Positions 37,221-52,256 of a stretch of DNA of 64,000 nucleotides are shown piece by piece (positions within the stretch are counted from its first letter, which is position 1; every line of letters starts with the position of its first letter). Below the pieces are notes generated by a model. The model was not told the DNA's origin. It saw nothing but the letters and a program-made list of their open reading frames with translations, and searched no databases. Origin of the DNA: Todiramphus chloris collaris (lineage: Eukaryota > Chordata > Aves > Coraciiformes > Alcedinidae); assembly GCA_025345505.1 (NCBI GenBank), contig JANVCC010000040.1, positions 13,422,023 through 13,486,022 on the forward strand, read 5' to 3'. The translations under genes and the position numbers were made by a program.

Positions 37221-39346
37221 AGAAAATTATTAACAAAGCATATGATCTTTCAAAAAAGTTTGTAAGAAACTTATTCCCTTCCTTTTACAACATGATGATG
37301 GACAGCATGTTTTTAAATCCAGGCTTCACCTATTAGTTTAAGGAAATGTTTTCCAGGTGCTGAAACACAGGTTCATAGTAAACCCCATAAACAGGCTTAA
37401 TTTTCCAGTCCGTTTTAGCTACCCTGTTGATGGTTTGATTCCTGAAAAAACTCCTGTTCTAGATCTTCCTTACAAGCAAAGATTACACCATATTATATTC
37501 TTAACAACCTTTTGCTGGATGTATAACATCATACAATGCACTTGACTGCACAGCAGTGTTTTTCTCCTTGTCATTCTCTTATGGTTTAATGGAGCTCCTT
37601 TGGAACAGAGAAGTACTAAGGAACAGAAGGAGCTCTCAACCTCTCAAATGACTATAAGTCTGGAAGTTAAAAAATCAGGTCTTTCAGTGTTGACACACAA
37701 AATTAGAAAAAGATGACAAGAGTGGGCATTCCACGGACAATTTTTACTTTCTTGACTTCTTCCAAGTCACTGGACTCCACAGGAATCAGAACTTCTTATT
37801 GAGCATTTGGTAACCCCCACAAAAATTGCTTTTGTAGATTTGCTGCTTGGAATAAACCAACGGAAGTGCTAGACTGTTGGTCACATAATATAACAGATGC
37901 CTATCCCAAGGTTAAGGAAGATTTACTATCAATTTATCTGATTCTGATTTGTGTAAGACTTCACTGTGCAGACACAAAGTCTAGCCTTCCCAGGAAGCCT
38001 GCACAGAAAACCTATTGCCTTGAGAGGATGCTGGACCATGTTCCACACCTTCACAGAACCCCCCAAGCATCACACACAAGGGCAGGTATGGCAATATTGA
38101 CATAAGGACACCTAGCAGATGTGTCTTCAGCTCTCGGATCTGAAATTCAGGGCTGACAAACACAGTTTACAGACCCCACTCAGCTGCATTTCTGGGGGGA
38201 TACAAACACCTACAAAAATCAAGGTGTCAGAAGACCTTCCAGAGTCTGTCACAAAAGCTGAACTTGCCAACAAAACTCCCCAAGGAACTAATACTTTTGG
38301 CTCTGTATTTTCGTTTGTTCCCTATTTACAGAAGAATAGCAATCGGTAGAGTGGCCAAAGACTGACTTTTAGATTTCTCCACTAATCCCAAAATCATCTG
38401 TTAGAACACCGCCAGGAAGCTGTCGTGATAACTCTGCTGTCAGTCTGATGCATTTCTTCAGCAATACCTTCACATTTAAGAGACAAACTGTAATCCCATA
38501 AGGAGCTATTGCTAATTACATTTTAGAAGTATAATTTTATATCCATTCTTAAATCTAAACATAAACAGTTTTTGTAAGATCATCAAATATTTGAGCTACG
38601 ACTGGAATCTGTGTCACCTTCAGAGGTGTTCTTTTTTATTTATGACTGAATCTCCTCTGCTAATACATCACTGGTACACCAATTGCATTTTCATCACTGT
38701 TCTGAAGCAACTAGTAAATCATGCCTATATTTCTCATACTATTCTCTGTTCTCAAAACCTGAATTAAGTGTGAAGAATAGAAACTGCACTCATGCATTCT
38801 TAAAAGCCCAGCACAATCATAACTCAAATAGTTTCTCGCAATTTTTCTATTAAAGTCTAACTGGCAAACTTGTGACTCATCAAAGCAATTTTCTGATAGA
38901 CTACTCTGAATCATTTCCACAGGGGGACCGGGCCATGGGATCCACCACCAGCAAATGAGGATGCAGCCTGCAAACGTATCAGTTAATGGATGTTTAATGA
39001 AATGGAAGCACTTCTCATTGGCATATGTGGTTTTCTTTTTAAAACTACAAGGCTGATTTGTATCCTCTTGAGCTGTCTGCTAGCGTGGCTTTCCCAGTGG
39101 GGCTGTCCACAGCAGAGAGGCACCGTGCTGGCTGCAGCAGCTTGAAAAAGGCAAGCTGGTGAGCAGATGATCATACAAGCTGCTCACCACCGCCTGGGGC
39201 CTGATCCTAAGCAATCAGCACAGCTCTGTTTGGCTCACCAAATGGTCGATGGTCATTTCCCTCTAGCTTGTCAGCACTGAACATTGCCTCAACACATACT
39301 TGCCTCAAGGAAGCTTGCAGTGATGAATATTAGCAGGGTGACTATA
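37221..39346. other. single-copy non-coding stretch, no gene seen
   Basis: Frames reach 79 codons and match nothing I know. No mobile element before the CR1 copy at 39347. Confidence 0.5.
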
Positions 39347-39439
39347 CAGAATCACAGAATAATTGTGGTTGGAAAGGACCTCCTAGATCAAGGAGTCCAA
39401 CCCTACCTACAAGAACAAAGAACACCTAAATACCTGACC

Positions 39440-39496
39440 AACAACAGGAAACAAAAAAAAAACAAACCAAAACAAACACAAACCCAACACACAAAG
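39440..39496. repeat. A/C-rich low-complexity tract inside the CR1 3' UTR
   Basis: Sequence such as GGAAACAAAAAAAAAACAAA followed by CCAAAACAAACACAAACCC interrupts the CR1 3' UTR between its tail and the ORF2 stop. On the CR1 strand it is a T/G-rich run. It may have grown from a short T-rich patch by slippage, or it may be a feature of this CR1 subfamily. One copy cannot distinguish the two. Confidence 0.7.
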
Positions 39497-39513
39497 CCCC
39501 TACATTCCTGCCC

Positions 39514-39885
39514 CTAAAGCATGTCATGAAGCACCATGTCAACTTGTTTCTTAAACACCTGCAGGGCTGGTGACTCAACCACCTCCCTGGGCAGGCTGTT
39601 CCACTGCCTCACCACTCTCTGTGGAAAGAATTTCTTCCCCGTATCTAATCTAAACCTCCCTTGCTGCAACTTCAGGCCATTTCCCCTGGTTCTGTCATTA
39701 GTAACTAAGGAGAAGAGGCCAACACCCACCTCTCTACAACCTCCTTTCAGGAAAGCAATGAGATCCCCCCTCAGCCTCCTCTTGTCCAAACTAAACATGC
39801 CCAGCTCCCTCAGCCTCTCCTCAAACACCTTGTTCTCTAAGCCCCCCATGAGCTTGGTAGCTCTCCTCTGGACACGCTCCAGCAC
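39514..39885 (-). pseudogene. CR1 ORF2 C-terminal remnant
   Basis: The frame encodes the last 123 residues of the CR1 ORF2 polyprotein, downstream of the reverse-transcriptase domain. Diagnostic stretches are [55 protein letters not shown] and [20 protein letters not shown], ending in MVLHDML and a stop as expected for the family. It is uninterrupted over this length, but a TAA lies just upstream in the same frame, after QFWAPH, and the endonuclease and reverse-transcriptase core are missing. An antisense frame of 122 codons at 39536-39904 is only its shadow. Confidence 0.95.
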
Positions 39886-39903
39886 CTCAATGTCTTTTCT
39901 TTA

Positions 39904-44102
<4,199 letters not shown>

Positions 44103-44938
44103 ATCACAGAATCACAGAATCATTCAGGTTGGAAAAGACCCTTGGGATCATCGTGTCCAACCACTAGCCCTACTCTACAAGTTCACCCCTAGACCATGTC
44201 CCCCAACACCACATCCAAGTGATGTTTAAACACATCCAGGGATGGGGACTCAACCCCCTCCCTGGGCAGCCCATTCCAATATTTCACTACCCTTTCTGTG
44301 AAGAATTTTTTCCTAGTGCCCAGTCTAAACCTACCTTGTTTCAGCTTTAGGCCATTCCCTCTGGTTCTGTCACTAATTACCTGAGAGAAGAGACCATCAC
44401 CAGCCTCTCTACAATGTCCTTTCAGGGAGCTGTAGAGAGTGATGAGGTCTCCCCTCAGCCTCCTCTTTCTCAAACTAAACAGGCCCAGCTCCTTCAAACG
44501 TTCCTCATACGATCTCTTCTCCAGTCCCTTGCCCAGCTTCGTTGCCTCCTCTGCACCCGTTCCATCCCCTCGAGATCTGTCTTGTCCTGAGGTGCCCAAA
44601 CTGGACACAGTACTGGAGGTGAGGCCTCACCAGTGCTGAGCACAGGGGGACAATCACCTCCCTGCTTCTGCTGCTCACACTGTTTCTAATCCAGGCCAGG
44701 ATGCTGTTGGCCTTCTTGGCCACCTGGGCACACTGCTGGCTCATGTTCATTCCCCTGTCTATTAGAACCCCCAGGTCCCTCTCCACCAGACAGCTCTCCA
44801 ACCACACTGCCCCAAGCCTGTAGCTTTGCATGGGGTTGCTGCGGCCCAAGTGCAGGACCTGGCACTTGGCCTTGTTGAAACTCATGCCATTAGCAGTGGC
44901 CCAATCTTTCTGGTTCGCACTGCTATCCTGCTGCACGC
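44103..44938 (-). mobile_element. CR1 LINE, 5'-truncated, about 835 bp
   Basis: The longest CR1 copy here lies on the minus strand. Its 3' tail is at the low coordinate (ATCACAGAATCACAGAATCA, the complement of repeated ATTCTGTG), followed by GGTTGGAAAAGACCC. It runs through the 3' UTR and the ORF2 C-terminus into the end of the reverse-transcriptase region, where it is cut near 44938. It has the same orientation as the copy at 39347, but the two differ clearly in the 3' UTR and in protein sequence, so they are independent insertions, probably of different CR1 subfamilies. Internal frameshifts show that it is dead. Confidence 0.96.
44189..44936 (-). pseudogene. CR1 ORF2 C-terminal remnant, frameshifted
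   Basis: The upstream part, reading from 44936 downwards, encodes [15 protein letters not shown], then [20 protein letters not shown], then [19 protein letters not shown], typical of the region after the CR1 reverse-transcriptase catalytic core. The downstream part, ending at 44189, encodes [40 protein letters not shown] and [20 protein letters not shown] up to the family stop. The two parts are in different frames. The family's ERVQRR motif between them is readable only in the third frame (near 44555-44580), so there are at least two frameshifts. The catalytic core and endonuclease are absent. Confidence 0.95.
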
Positions 44939-46458
44939 CACAGAAAGCCCAGAGTGCGTGTCGCTGAATCTCACAGCAACTTCAGCAGTGAAAAAGCTGG
45001 TGGGGACTCAGGGGATGAAGCGTCTTGCAGTCAGTGTACTAACTACAGATCAAAAGCCTCTTTTTGAAACCACTCTGTTCCTTTCATTGCAATGCAAAGA
45101 GGCCGGTTCAGTAAAGGGAGCAAATGAAATCCTTTTAGGAATCTTTCAAAAAAATTTGGCTTCCTGGCTGGGGTAAGCAAATTCTCATTTCCTTCTGACA
45201 ACTTGAAGCCCAGCTAGAGATGCAAGTGCAGTGACAACGTACCATCTCTGTAACTTCTGCATTTATTTATTTATGCAGTCCATATATTTAGCTCTCCTAA
45301 CACAGTTAAATCAAGAATGCTAATGACGACAGGGAAACTCCCGAGTCACTCAATCTTCTTAATATATTTTCAGAGTTCCATTTTCTTCCACTCTTAAAAT
45401 TGATGTTTATGGTATTAAAGCTATTAATTATGACAATAACGAGGAAACAAATGTATTTTTCCACCTTTAAATACGTAAATAGTCTTAATAACATACCAAG
45501 TGGTGATGAGCCATCTTTTTCTTATAGTACAAACTTGATAATGGCATGCATAAGAAAATTATATTACCATAAGTTTGCAATTTAAACCCTTGCTCTCTAG
45601 TGCGAGGCTGCAGTATTTTGACTCATCTAAAAAGAGGACTCTCAATACTTTTCTTGACTTCATCGTTATTTGTCAAAATATATTGATGCTTGCAAAGCAA
45701 AGAATGAGGAGATGGGTCTGGGAAACAAGGATGGAAAGAAAGGTTTAAAGGCAAGTATTTGGAAATTGATACTGTGGGTTTTATCTAAATGCTGCTGTGT
45801 CGAGCATAGTTAGAAAATAATAGAGTTGGCACCTGGACAACTTCTGAAACTTCATTTAAGTCTTTCCTGGTTTTGCAAACAGCACGGGGATGAAACTCCA
45901 GCAGTGCTTCTTTCACAAGCTCATTTTCTATTCTTACAACAATGCACCTTAATTCCAATTTGATGAGTATTCCTGCCAGCAACACATTTTCATTTTCCTA
46001 AACCTCTGTCTGGGGACTTCTCAGAGCTGATGGTGCTGTTTTAGGGCCAATTTCTCGCAGTCATTGCTACCTATTCCTATCCACACGGCCTTGCCAAGAT
46101 GCAAGATAGATACTAATCTATAGTAGTTCACAGACTAAAGAAGATTAGGCACAATATGAATTGTCAGAGAGAATGATGAAGAAGGAACAAGAGATCATCT
46201 CAGAAGAATCAGGAGTAAACAGAGGTGTGAAGTATTCTTATTCTTTCTAAGGTATGACATGATAATACCAGCTGTCCTCACCTAGGAGTTCCTCCAGCAT
46301 ACTGACTCTGCAGAGAACACAAGGGCAAAACAAATAACATCCGAGACATCCAAAGAGACTCCTTAGACCCTCACATCAGCACCCAGCTAATTCTGCCCTC
46401 TGAACTGCGGTACACAAGATATTCAGATAAGGCTCCAGGCATTAGGTTGACTTCCCAA
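44939..46458. other. single-copy non-coding stretch, no gene seen
   Basis: A plus-strand frame that starts inside the antisense of the CR1 copy stays open into unique DNA until 45176, where a GTAAGC donor-like word follows at 45173. The unique part is about 78 codons and matches no known protein. It is probably chance. A short (TTTA)n run lies at 45261-45275. Confidence 0.5.
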
Positions 46459-46470
46459 ATATATATATAT
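46459..46470. repeat. short (AT)n run
   Basis: Six AT units. Ordinary. Confidence 0.8.
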
Positions 46471-46739
46471 TTCCTGACACAGTATTTTATCAAGAACACC
46501 TTCAATATCAGTGGCTGTTAAACATACCATAATAAGGGCTGCTGGAGAGAGCACGGTCCATGGAACTGTGAATGTGAAGGCAGGCAGCAAGTGTGAGTGT
46601 GATGGGATGGCGATACCAGACCTCCCCCTCTTAAGATGCATTCTAGTGTTCCAGTTTGCTCCTGCTCTCCAGCAGCTTGGCCCGTGGCAGAATGCCTTCC
46701 TCCAGATCCCACTGCCAGTATTATCCATGAGACCTTCTT
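46471..46739. other. single-copy stretch with overlapping short frames
   Basis: Frames of 101, 80 and 64 codons overlap on both strands (46423-46753) because the patch is relatively GC-rich and short of stops. None resembles a known protein. Confidence 0.45.
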
Positions 46740-48060
46740 TTAAAAAAATTTAAAATAAACATATAACTATCTTAGAGCTAATGAGCAATGCTCTGTGTTC
46801 CTTGATACGTATTTTCAGAGAATTGAACATGTTTCATTTTCCAGAGTTTAGCTACATGAAATACCATAAATCTGTCTAGCATTTCCCTCTACTAATCCTT
46901 TTACCTAACTTTTAATTAGGTTTTAAATCTTTATTAAACTTTGATATTTAATACATTTGATATTCTGCTGGATGCTAAATTTTTTCCTCTAATTATTTTA
47001 CTGGCAACATCTGTGTTCAGTAAATTGGAATCTTCTAAATAGGGTTACATTATATTAATAAGCCAACATCTCTTGTCCTGATGTTTAATTCAGGGGGTTT
47101 TTTTTATTAGCATATTTCCAAGAGAAGATTTAATTTGCACGTATTAAGCACCCCAAACGCACAGTCTCACAACTCCGGATGCGTTTCATTAAGCGTAATC
47201 CCTAGTAATGAATCTTTTCAAATCTCTCCTGCAAAACACTCCTCCCTCTTTTCATTCCACCTCAGATGCTTCTTGAGGAACTTAATCAAATTTATTAGGA
47301 AGGAAGCTAAAAATTCCCACTGTGCTATGAGGTATTGATGTTTGCTGTATGTAGATTTCTCCCTATCCCAGGAGTGACCGTTATTCCTCCAGCAAGATTT
47401 TAGGACTAAAGGGGACTAAAGGAATGTTCCTTCCCTCAGCTTCAGTATTTGCTAGTATTTACTAACAGACCTGAGACTGTGGTGTAAAGTTCTTTCTCTC
47501 AGGGGACAAACTCTACCTTCCTACTATTAATTATCTCTTCATTTCCTACACATCATGCAGCTGCAAAGGAGGTGTAATCGTAATATAACAAGAAAATGAT
47601 CTTTTAGGAGAAATATAATTTCTCACTAAGGTATAGATATTGGAATAAAGGAAATTAATCATCTATTTATTTACACCACATGTTTAGCATTTGGTTTATG
47701 TATCAAGTCTTGATTACAGGATTATCAGAGCCTCTTTTTAGCTAATCTGTTTTTAATTAACATGTGCTTGCCAGCCTGATATCCCCATCTCCATCAATTT
47801 TACTTCATTTGCAATATTTTAACTTTACTCTGTGCCAAACTGAAAAAAAAAAAAAGCTCATTAAAAGCAAAGAAAAGTAGTAAAAGTATTTTATAAGCCC
47901 TAATATAAAGCTTTAATTAAGGAATGCATTTAAGCATGTGCCTGACTTTATGCCAAGGCTTAAGCACATGTGAAATTAGTCTTAAACATTATGTTTAATT
48001 GGACTCCATGTATCATTAACAGTTTCAATTGCATTGCAACAAAATAGTCCTCTATATTAC
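46740..48060. promoter_or_regulatory. very AT-rich tract, possible conserved or matrix-attachment element
   Basis: More than a kilobase is dominated by A and T with many TTAATTA/TAAT-type words (CTTTTAATTAGG, TCTAATTATTTTAC, GTTTTTAATTAAC, GCTTTAATTAAGG), almost no CpG and no coding frame above 67 codons. Such tracts occur both in homeodomain-rich conserved non-coding elements and in scaffold/matrix attachment regions. I cannot choose between these and plain AT-rich intergenic DNA. Confidence 0.2.
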
Positions 48061-51000
48061 AAAACTTTTGTCTTCAGTTAGTCATCAATTTCTAAGCCGG
48101 GGATGTCGCTGCAGCTACAACCACACTCAACAGCCTAGGCAGAAGATCATGGTAATGACAAGCAAACTTGTGCCCACTGAAGGCACAGATAACTGGTGTA
48201 CTATTGTCCATAATACCAGGCCATTAAAGTAAGGGGTATACTGAAGGCCACAGTAAACTACATTCAGAACAGAGCTTGAAAAGCTTTTGGTGCTATTTCA
48301 ACAGTGCAGTAAGCAAAAAAGAGATGACTGACAACATTGAGTAGCCTTTTACTCATCTCTTACTACACAACAAGACCTGTGCCAGCCCAGTTCCCTAGGA
48401 AAAAACTATGTTAACATATGTAACAAGGAACACTGGGCACCTAAGGATGCTCCAGTCACATGTGAATCTAGACAGATCCCCAGGCCATGACAAAACCTCT
48501 TGTAAAAGCAGAGGGGTGAAGCTCCTGGGAGAAGCCCATGTAATCAGGCAATTTTCCAGTAGTTATTTAAGACAGTTTTAGGGAAACTTTGGAGAAGTTC
48601 TTTTCAGCTCTTACAATGTCTCAGAAAACCAAATTCAATGTCTTGCCATGCTTGTTCAAAACAGTGCAGCTTCACAGTAGGAGGTAAAACTCTTACTTAT
48701 TACATCAGACAAAACTCTACAGCTCCTGATGTGGAGTTATCACTGAATGATGGCCACATTTTGCATAGCTAATGTTAAGTCTCTAAGGAAAACTTTCCTT
48801 TCTTCCACAATGAGAAAAAAGCCCCCAAACAGTAATTTCTTGTTCAAAAAATGAAAAACAATAGGAGTAGCATACAGGAGCCAGCCAGGAGAAAGAGATT
48901 TTCATTCCAAGTGTACATCCATTTGAGTTTATTAATTCTAGATTCTTTGGTGGTACACAGAGACAGACCGGCTGTACCTCTGAAAGAGACTGCTTGGATT
49001 GAAGGGCTACCATGGAACAAACTGCAAATGTGGTTTTCCAGGTGAGAAAGAGGCTGTTTTGAAAGCTGCTGCCCTGCGCTGGTGTTATCTCTCACCTTTC
49101 TAAGGTAATTCTGAATTCATGTTTAACATGTCTGTTTATATTGCACCTCCTCATCACCCAACTCTGAGTTTGGCAGATCCTTTATAAGTGGCTTGGTAGC
49201 TTACCGTGAGAGGCTGTGGAAAAGTCACTGGAGTCTGGAGGCCCCCTCTAAAAGGCTCTGGAACTAGCAGAGTAAAATTCAGAAGCAATAGAGGCTGCTG
49301 TTCTGATGGCTGTCCCAGCCTGGCCAGCAAAGTGACTTTACCTCAAGTGCTAATGCTGTTTGCATTTTCTTTTTATTAGAAGTTAAGCTCCAAGAAGATC
49401 CAGTCAGGGCCACAGCCAACTGTGTTACCAACTCCATTTTATGTCTGCCAGGAAGTGATCTCCATGACAAAATCGTGTTTTCTGTCCTTTACATCTGTTT
49501 GCCCTTTCACATCCGTGCTTTCATTTGGAATTACAAAATAACAAAGGCAAGAGGAAGAAAACGGATTGGTATGCAAAAGACTGCAAGCTCAAGACGCACA
49601 TTTATGGAAGCGAACTCCCCAAAATATTTAACTCTCCCTGGAACTAATGACACCAGGGCAATCAGATCAGTCACTGTCAAACATCTAGCCATATTTCAAG
49701 ATACAAATTTATGTGATTGGATTAAAACATTTAACAGACTTTTGCCTTCATACATAGGAATAAAATTAGCAAGTATACTTATTAATTCATAGAGGAAGCA
49801 CTTAGGTTTAAGTGGCATATGGCTGTGCCAAAACATGGCAGATCTGATGACCTGACCTGTGATTAAAATTATGAGCTACATTCACTTACACTCAACTGTT
49901 CTAATGATAAATCTTATTATCCCGTTGTTACAAAGACAAGAGGTTAGCTCATGTACTCAGAAGCAGAACAGTATTATCTCATGCAGAGGATGAAGCAAAG
50001 ATACAAGATAAGGAAATCTTTTTAAAAAATGTAAATGTCAAGTTACATAAGTAAACTACTTCTAGTGAACAGCGTCTGGCAAGTCATACATGTGCATATT
50101 TGCTACTGTAGAGCAATTAGGCTTCACCAGCTTCTTTGTTCTCTGCAGCAGAAAATAAAGGACAACAGAACACCATGGCCTCGGGTTTGGATGTGAGAGG
50201 GAAGTGCCAAGCAAAAGATACACTCACATAGGGAATGTGTGTCCATGAAGAGGTCTGGGGTAAAGCAGCACAGGGAAGGAGCAGAACTTACTAGGATATT
50301 ATTTTTTCCTGAAGAAAAATGTCCTGAAAAAAAGTTTACTGTTGGGTGAAATAACTCTAAATGAGAAAATTGCATTAAGAAGTATTCTTCAAGAAGCTTT
50401 TCTTCTTAATAAAGCTTCCATGTACTTCAAATCCATTTATATTTCAACATTTTCTAAAATCAAACCATGAACTGCCTTTCTTGTAACACACACACTGAAA
50501 TACAAGGGATTATCTTCCTGTACAGCCATGCAGTTTGCACAGGAATGAAATGCCACTGAAAGAAGGTAGCAGCCCTGCACTGCCAACAAGGCACAGCAAC
50601 ACTGGGGAACTTGGTCTTTAGAAGGTGAAAGAATCCTGGCCAGTGAAGAGGGAGGTGTAGCATACTGCCATGTCAGAAGCATTACTGGCACTGCAAGAGC
50701 CCACGCTCTCCTTTGCCAAAACGTGTCAGTTCTGGCTTGGAATGGAGCATCCACAATGTGAGATCACCATTCGCCTACTTTCTCCTTCTTCCTCTGTTTA
50801 AAAAAAAAAAAAATCCAATTAAATGTATCCATTCATTTTCACTTCCGGTGCTTTGCTGTTCTATCAACATTTGATCCCTTCCAATGCCTTGACTCCAGGC
50901 ACATTTTTCAGACTGGTTCTCAGTACAAATAAAGAAATCCGCAATTTTTGAAGGTTATTAAATCCAGAAATAAAAGCGACCCCAGCTAAAATCCAACTGA

Positions 51001-52193
51001 GGTAAGCAAATTAAACAGTCTTTAACTTCCAGTGGACACTATTCTCCTCAGGGATAAGGAAGGTTCTTGCTGCTTGTAACTTAATGGGTACCATACATCT
51101 CTTGCAGTAGCCAGACAAGAATATTCCATGCACTTGTATTAGTCAGTAATTGATACGCTTTATGCAATTCAATTTCCTTTTAATTTTGCTTGGGAACAGC
51201 ATATCCCCAGATAAGAAAGCCAAATTCTATCAATAATTTAGCATTTACGGCAAACATGTAAGTATTTGCAAAGGAACTAAAACTGCAACAGAACTTATGT
51301 TACTTAGGCTTTCCTTTAACAGAACAATAATGACTGCATTCAAACAATTGCAGTCAGAAGAACGTACATAAGCTAAAGTTAATGGCTTTAAGTTTTAAGT
51401 CACTTCCTGCTGATGCTTAAGAAACTATCAAGCCATGGATTCATCCCACTGAAGTTATTTGCTATACCATTCAGTGTGGGGAAAGACCCAGCTGTGTCCT
51501 AAACATGAAAGAGCTTTGAGATTAATATTGTCCCTTCAACACTTTCTGCAGCGACTTGTCAGTACAGAAATTTCCAGAACATTCGTTGCTAAAAAATTTA
51601 GGATCCCGTGATGCATAGGGATTCAAGACCAATGTAATGATTTAAGGACTACTTAAACATTACAGCTTCATTTCATATTAATTGCCATATAAAATCTGTT
51701 TCCATTTTCCTGAAGTTGCCATACATTTTGCAATCTGCTACATGACTTTTACTGCAAAGATTGAGTTCAGCTTGCTCTGGCACACACTGGATCTTGGGAA
51801 TCGATAGTGATATTTTAAGCTGGAAATGATAACCGGTGGCCTATAAGCACAATATGTCAAACACTTAAGCTGCATATGTAACAGCAGCTAATAGCTAACC
51901 TGGAGTTAGAGAGATCAATAGAGTTGCATTAGTGTAAGCGAGAGGACAAGGCAGAACAACTAACTGCTGAAAGTAGGAAGAAATTACAGTAAAGTTCCCC
52001 TGCAGTTGAGTAATTTCATAATGTTTCACCACAGTCTTTGTTAGGTGTTGCCTTGAAATACCTATTCTTGGTCAGATAGGGTGTAGCTACATCACTGGTA
52101 TTGTTCCTTTCACCCCAAAGTACACCAGTAGTTGCACCGTGTCAGTACACACAGACTTGTTGCAGTCACAGGCTGGATTGAGAAGATGGTTCT
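48061..52193. other. long single-copy non-coding stretch, no gene seen
   Basis: The longest frames are 105 codons (49475-49792 plus; 50437-50754 minus), without recognisable domains. A poly(A) run lies at about 50800-50813. No mobile element recognised. Confidence 0.5.
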
Positions 52194-52256
52194 GCTGTTC
52201 CTCAACCACATGTGCTGGTTCCTCAACCTGATGTGCTGGTTCCTCAACCACAGTTG
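52194..52256. repeat. minisatellite, 21-bp unit, 3 copies
   Basis: Three direct units at 52194-52214, 52215-52235 and 52236-52256 share the core GTTCCTCAACC. The first two also share ATGTGCT at the end. The unit length is divisible by three, and a minus-strand frame (52087-52269) reads VVEEPAH, QVEEPAH, VVEEQQN. That 60-codon frame has no other protein features, so I read it as a small non-coding minisatellite. Confidence 0.9.

Noticed and set aside
44826-45176. 116-codon plus frame ending at a GTAAGC donor-like word
   Set aside because: Its first third is antisense CR1. The unique remainder has no acceptor and no recognisable domain.
49201-49260. CTCF-like GAGGGGGCC on minus
   Set aside because: The key upstream C is replaced by A and flanking positions do not fit.
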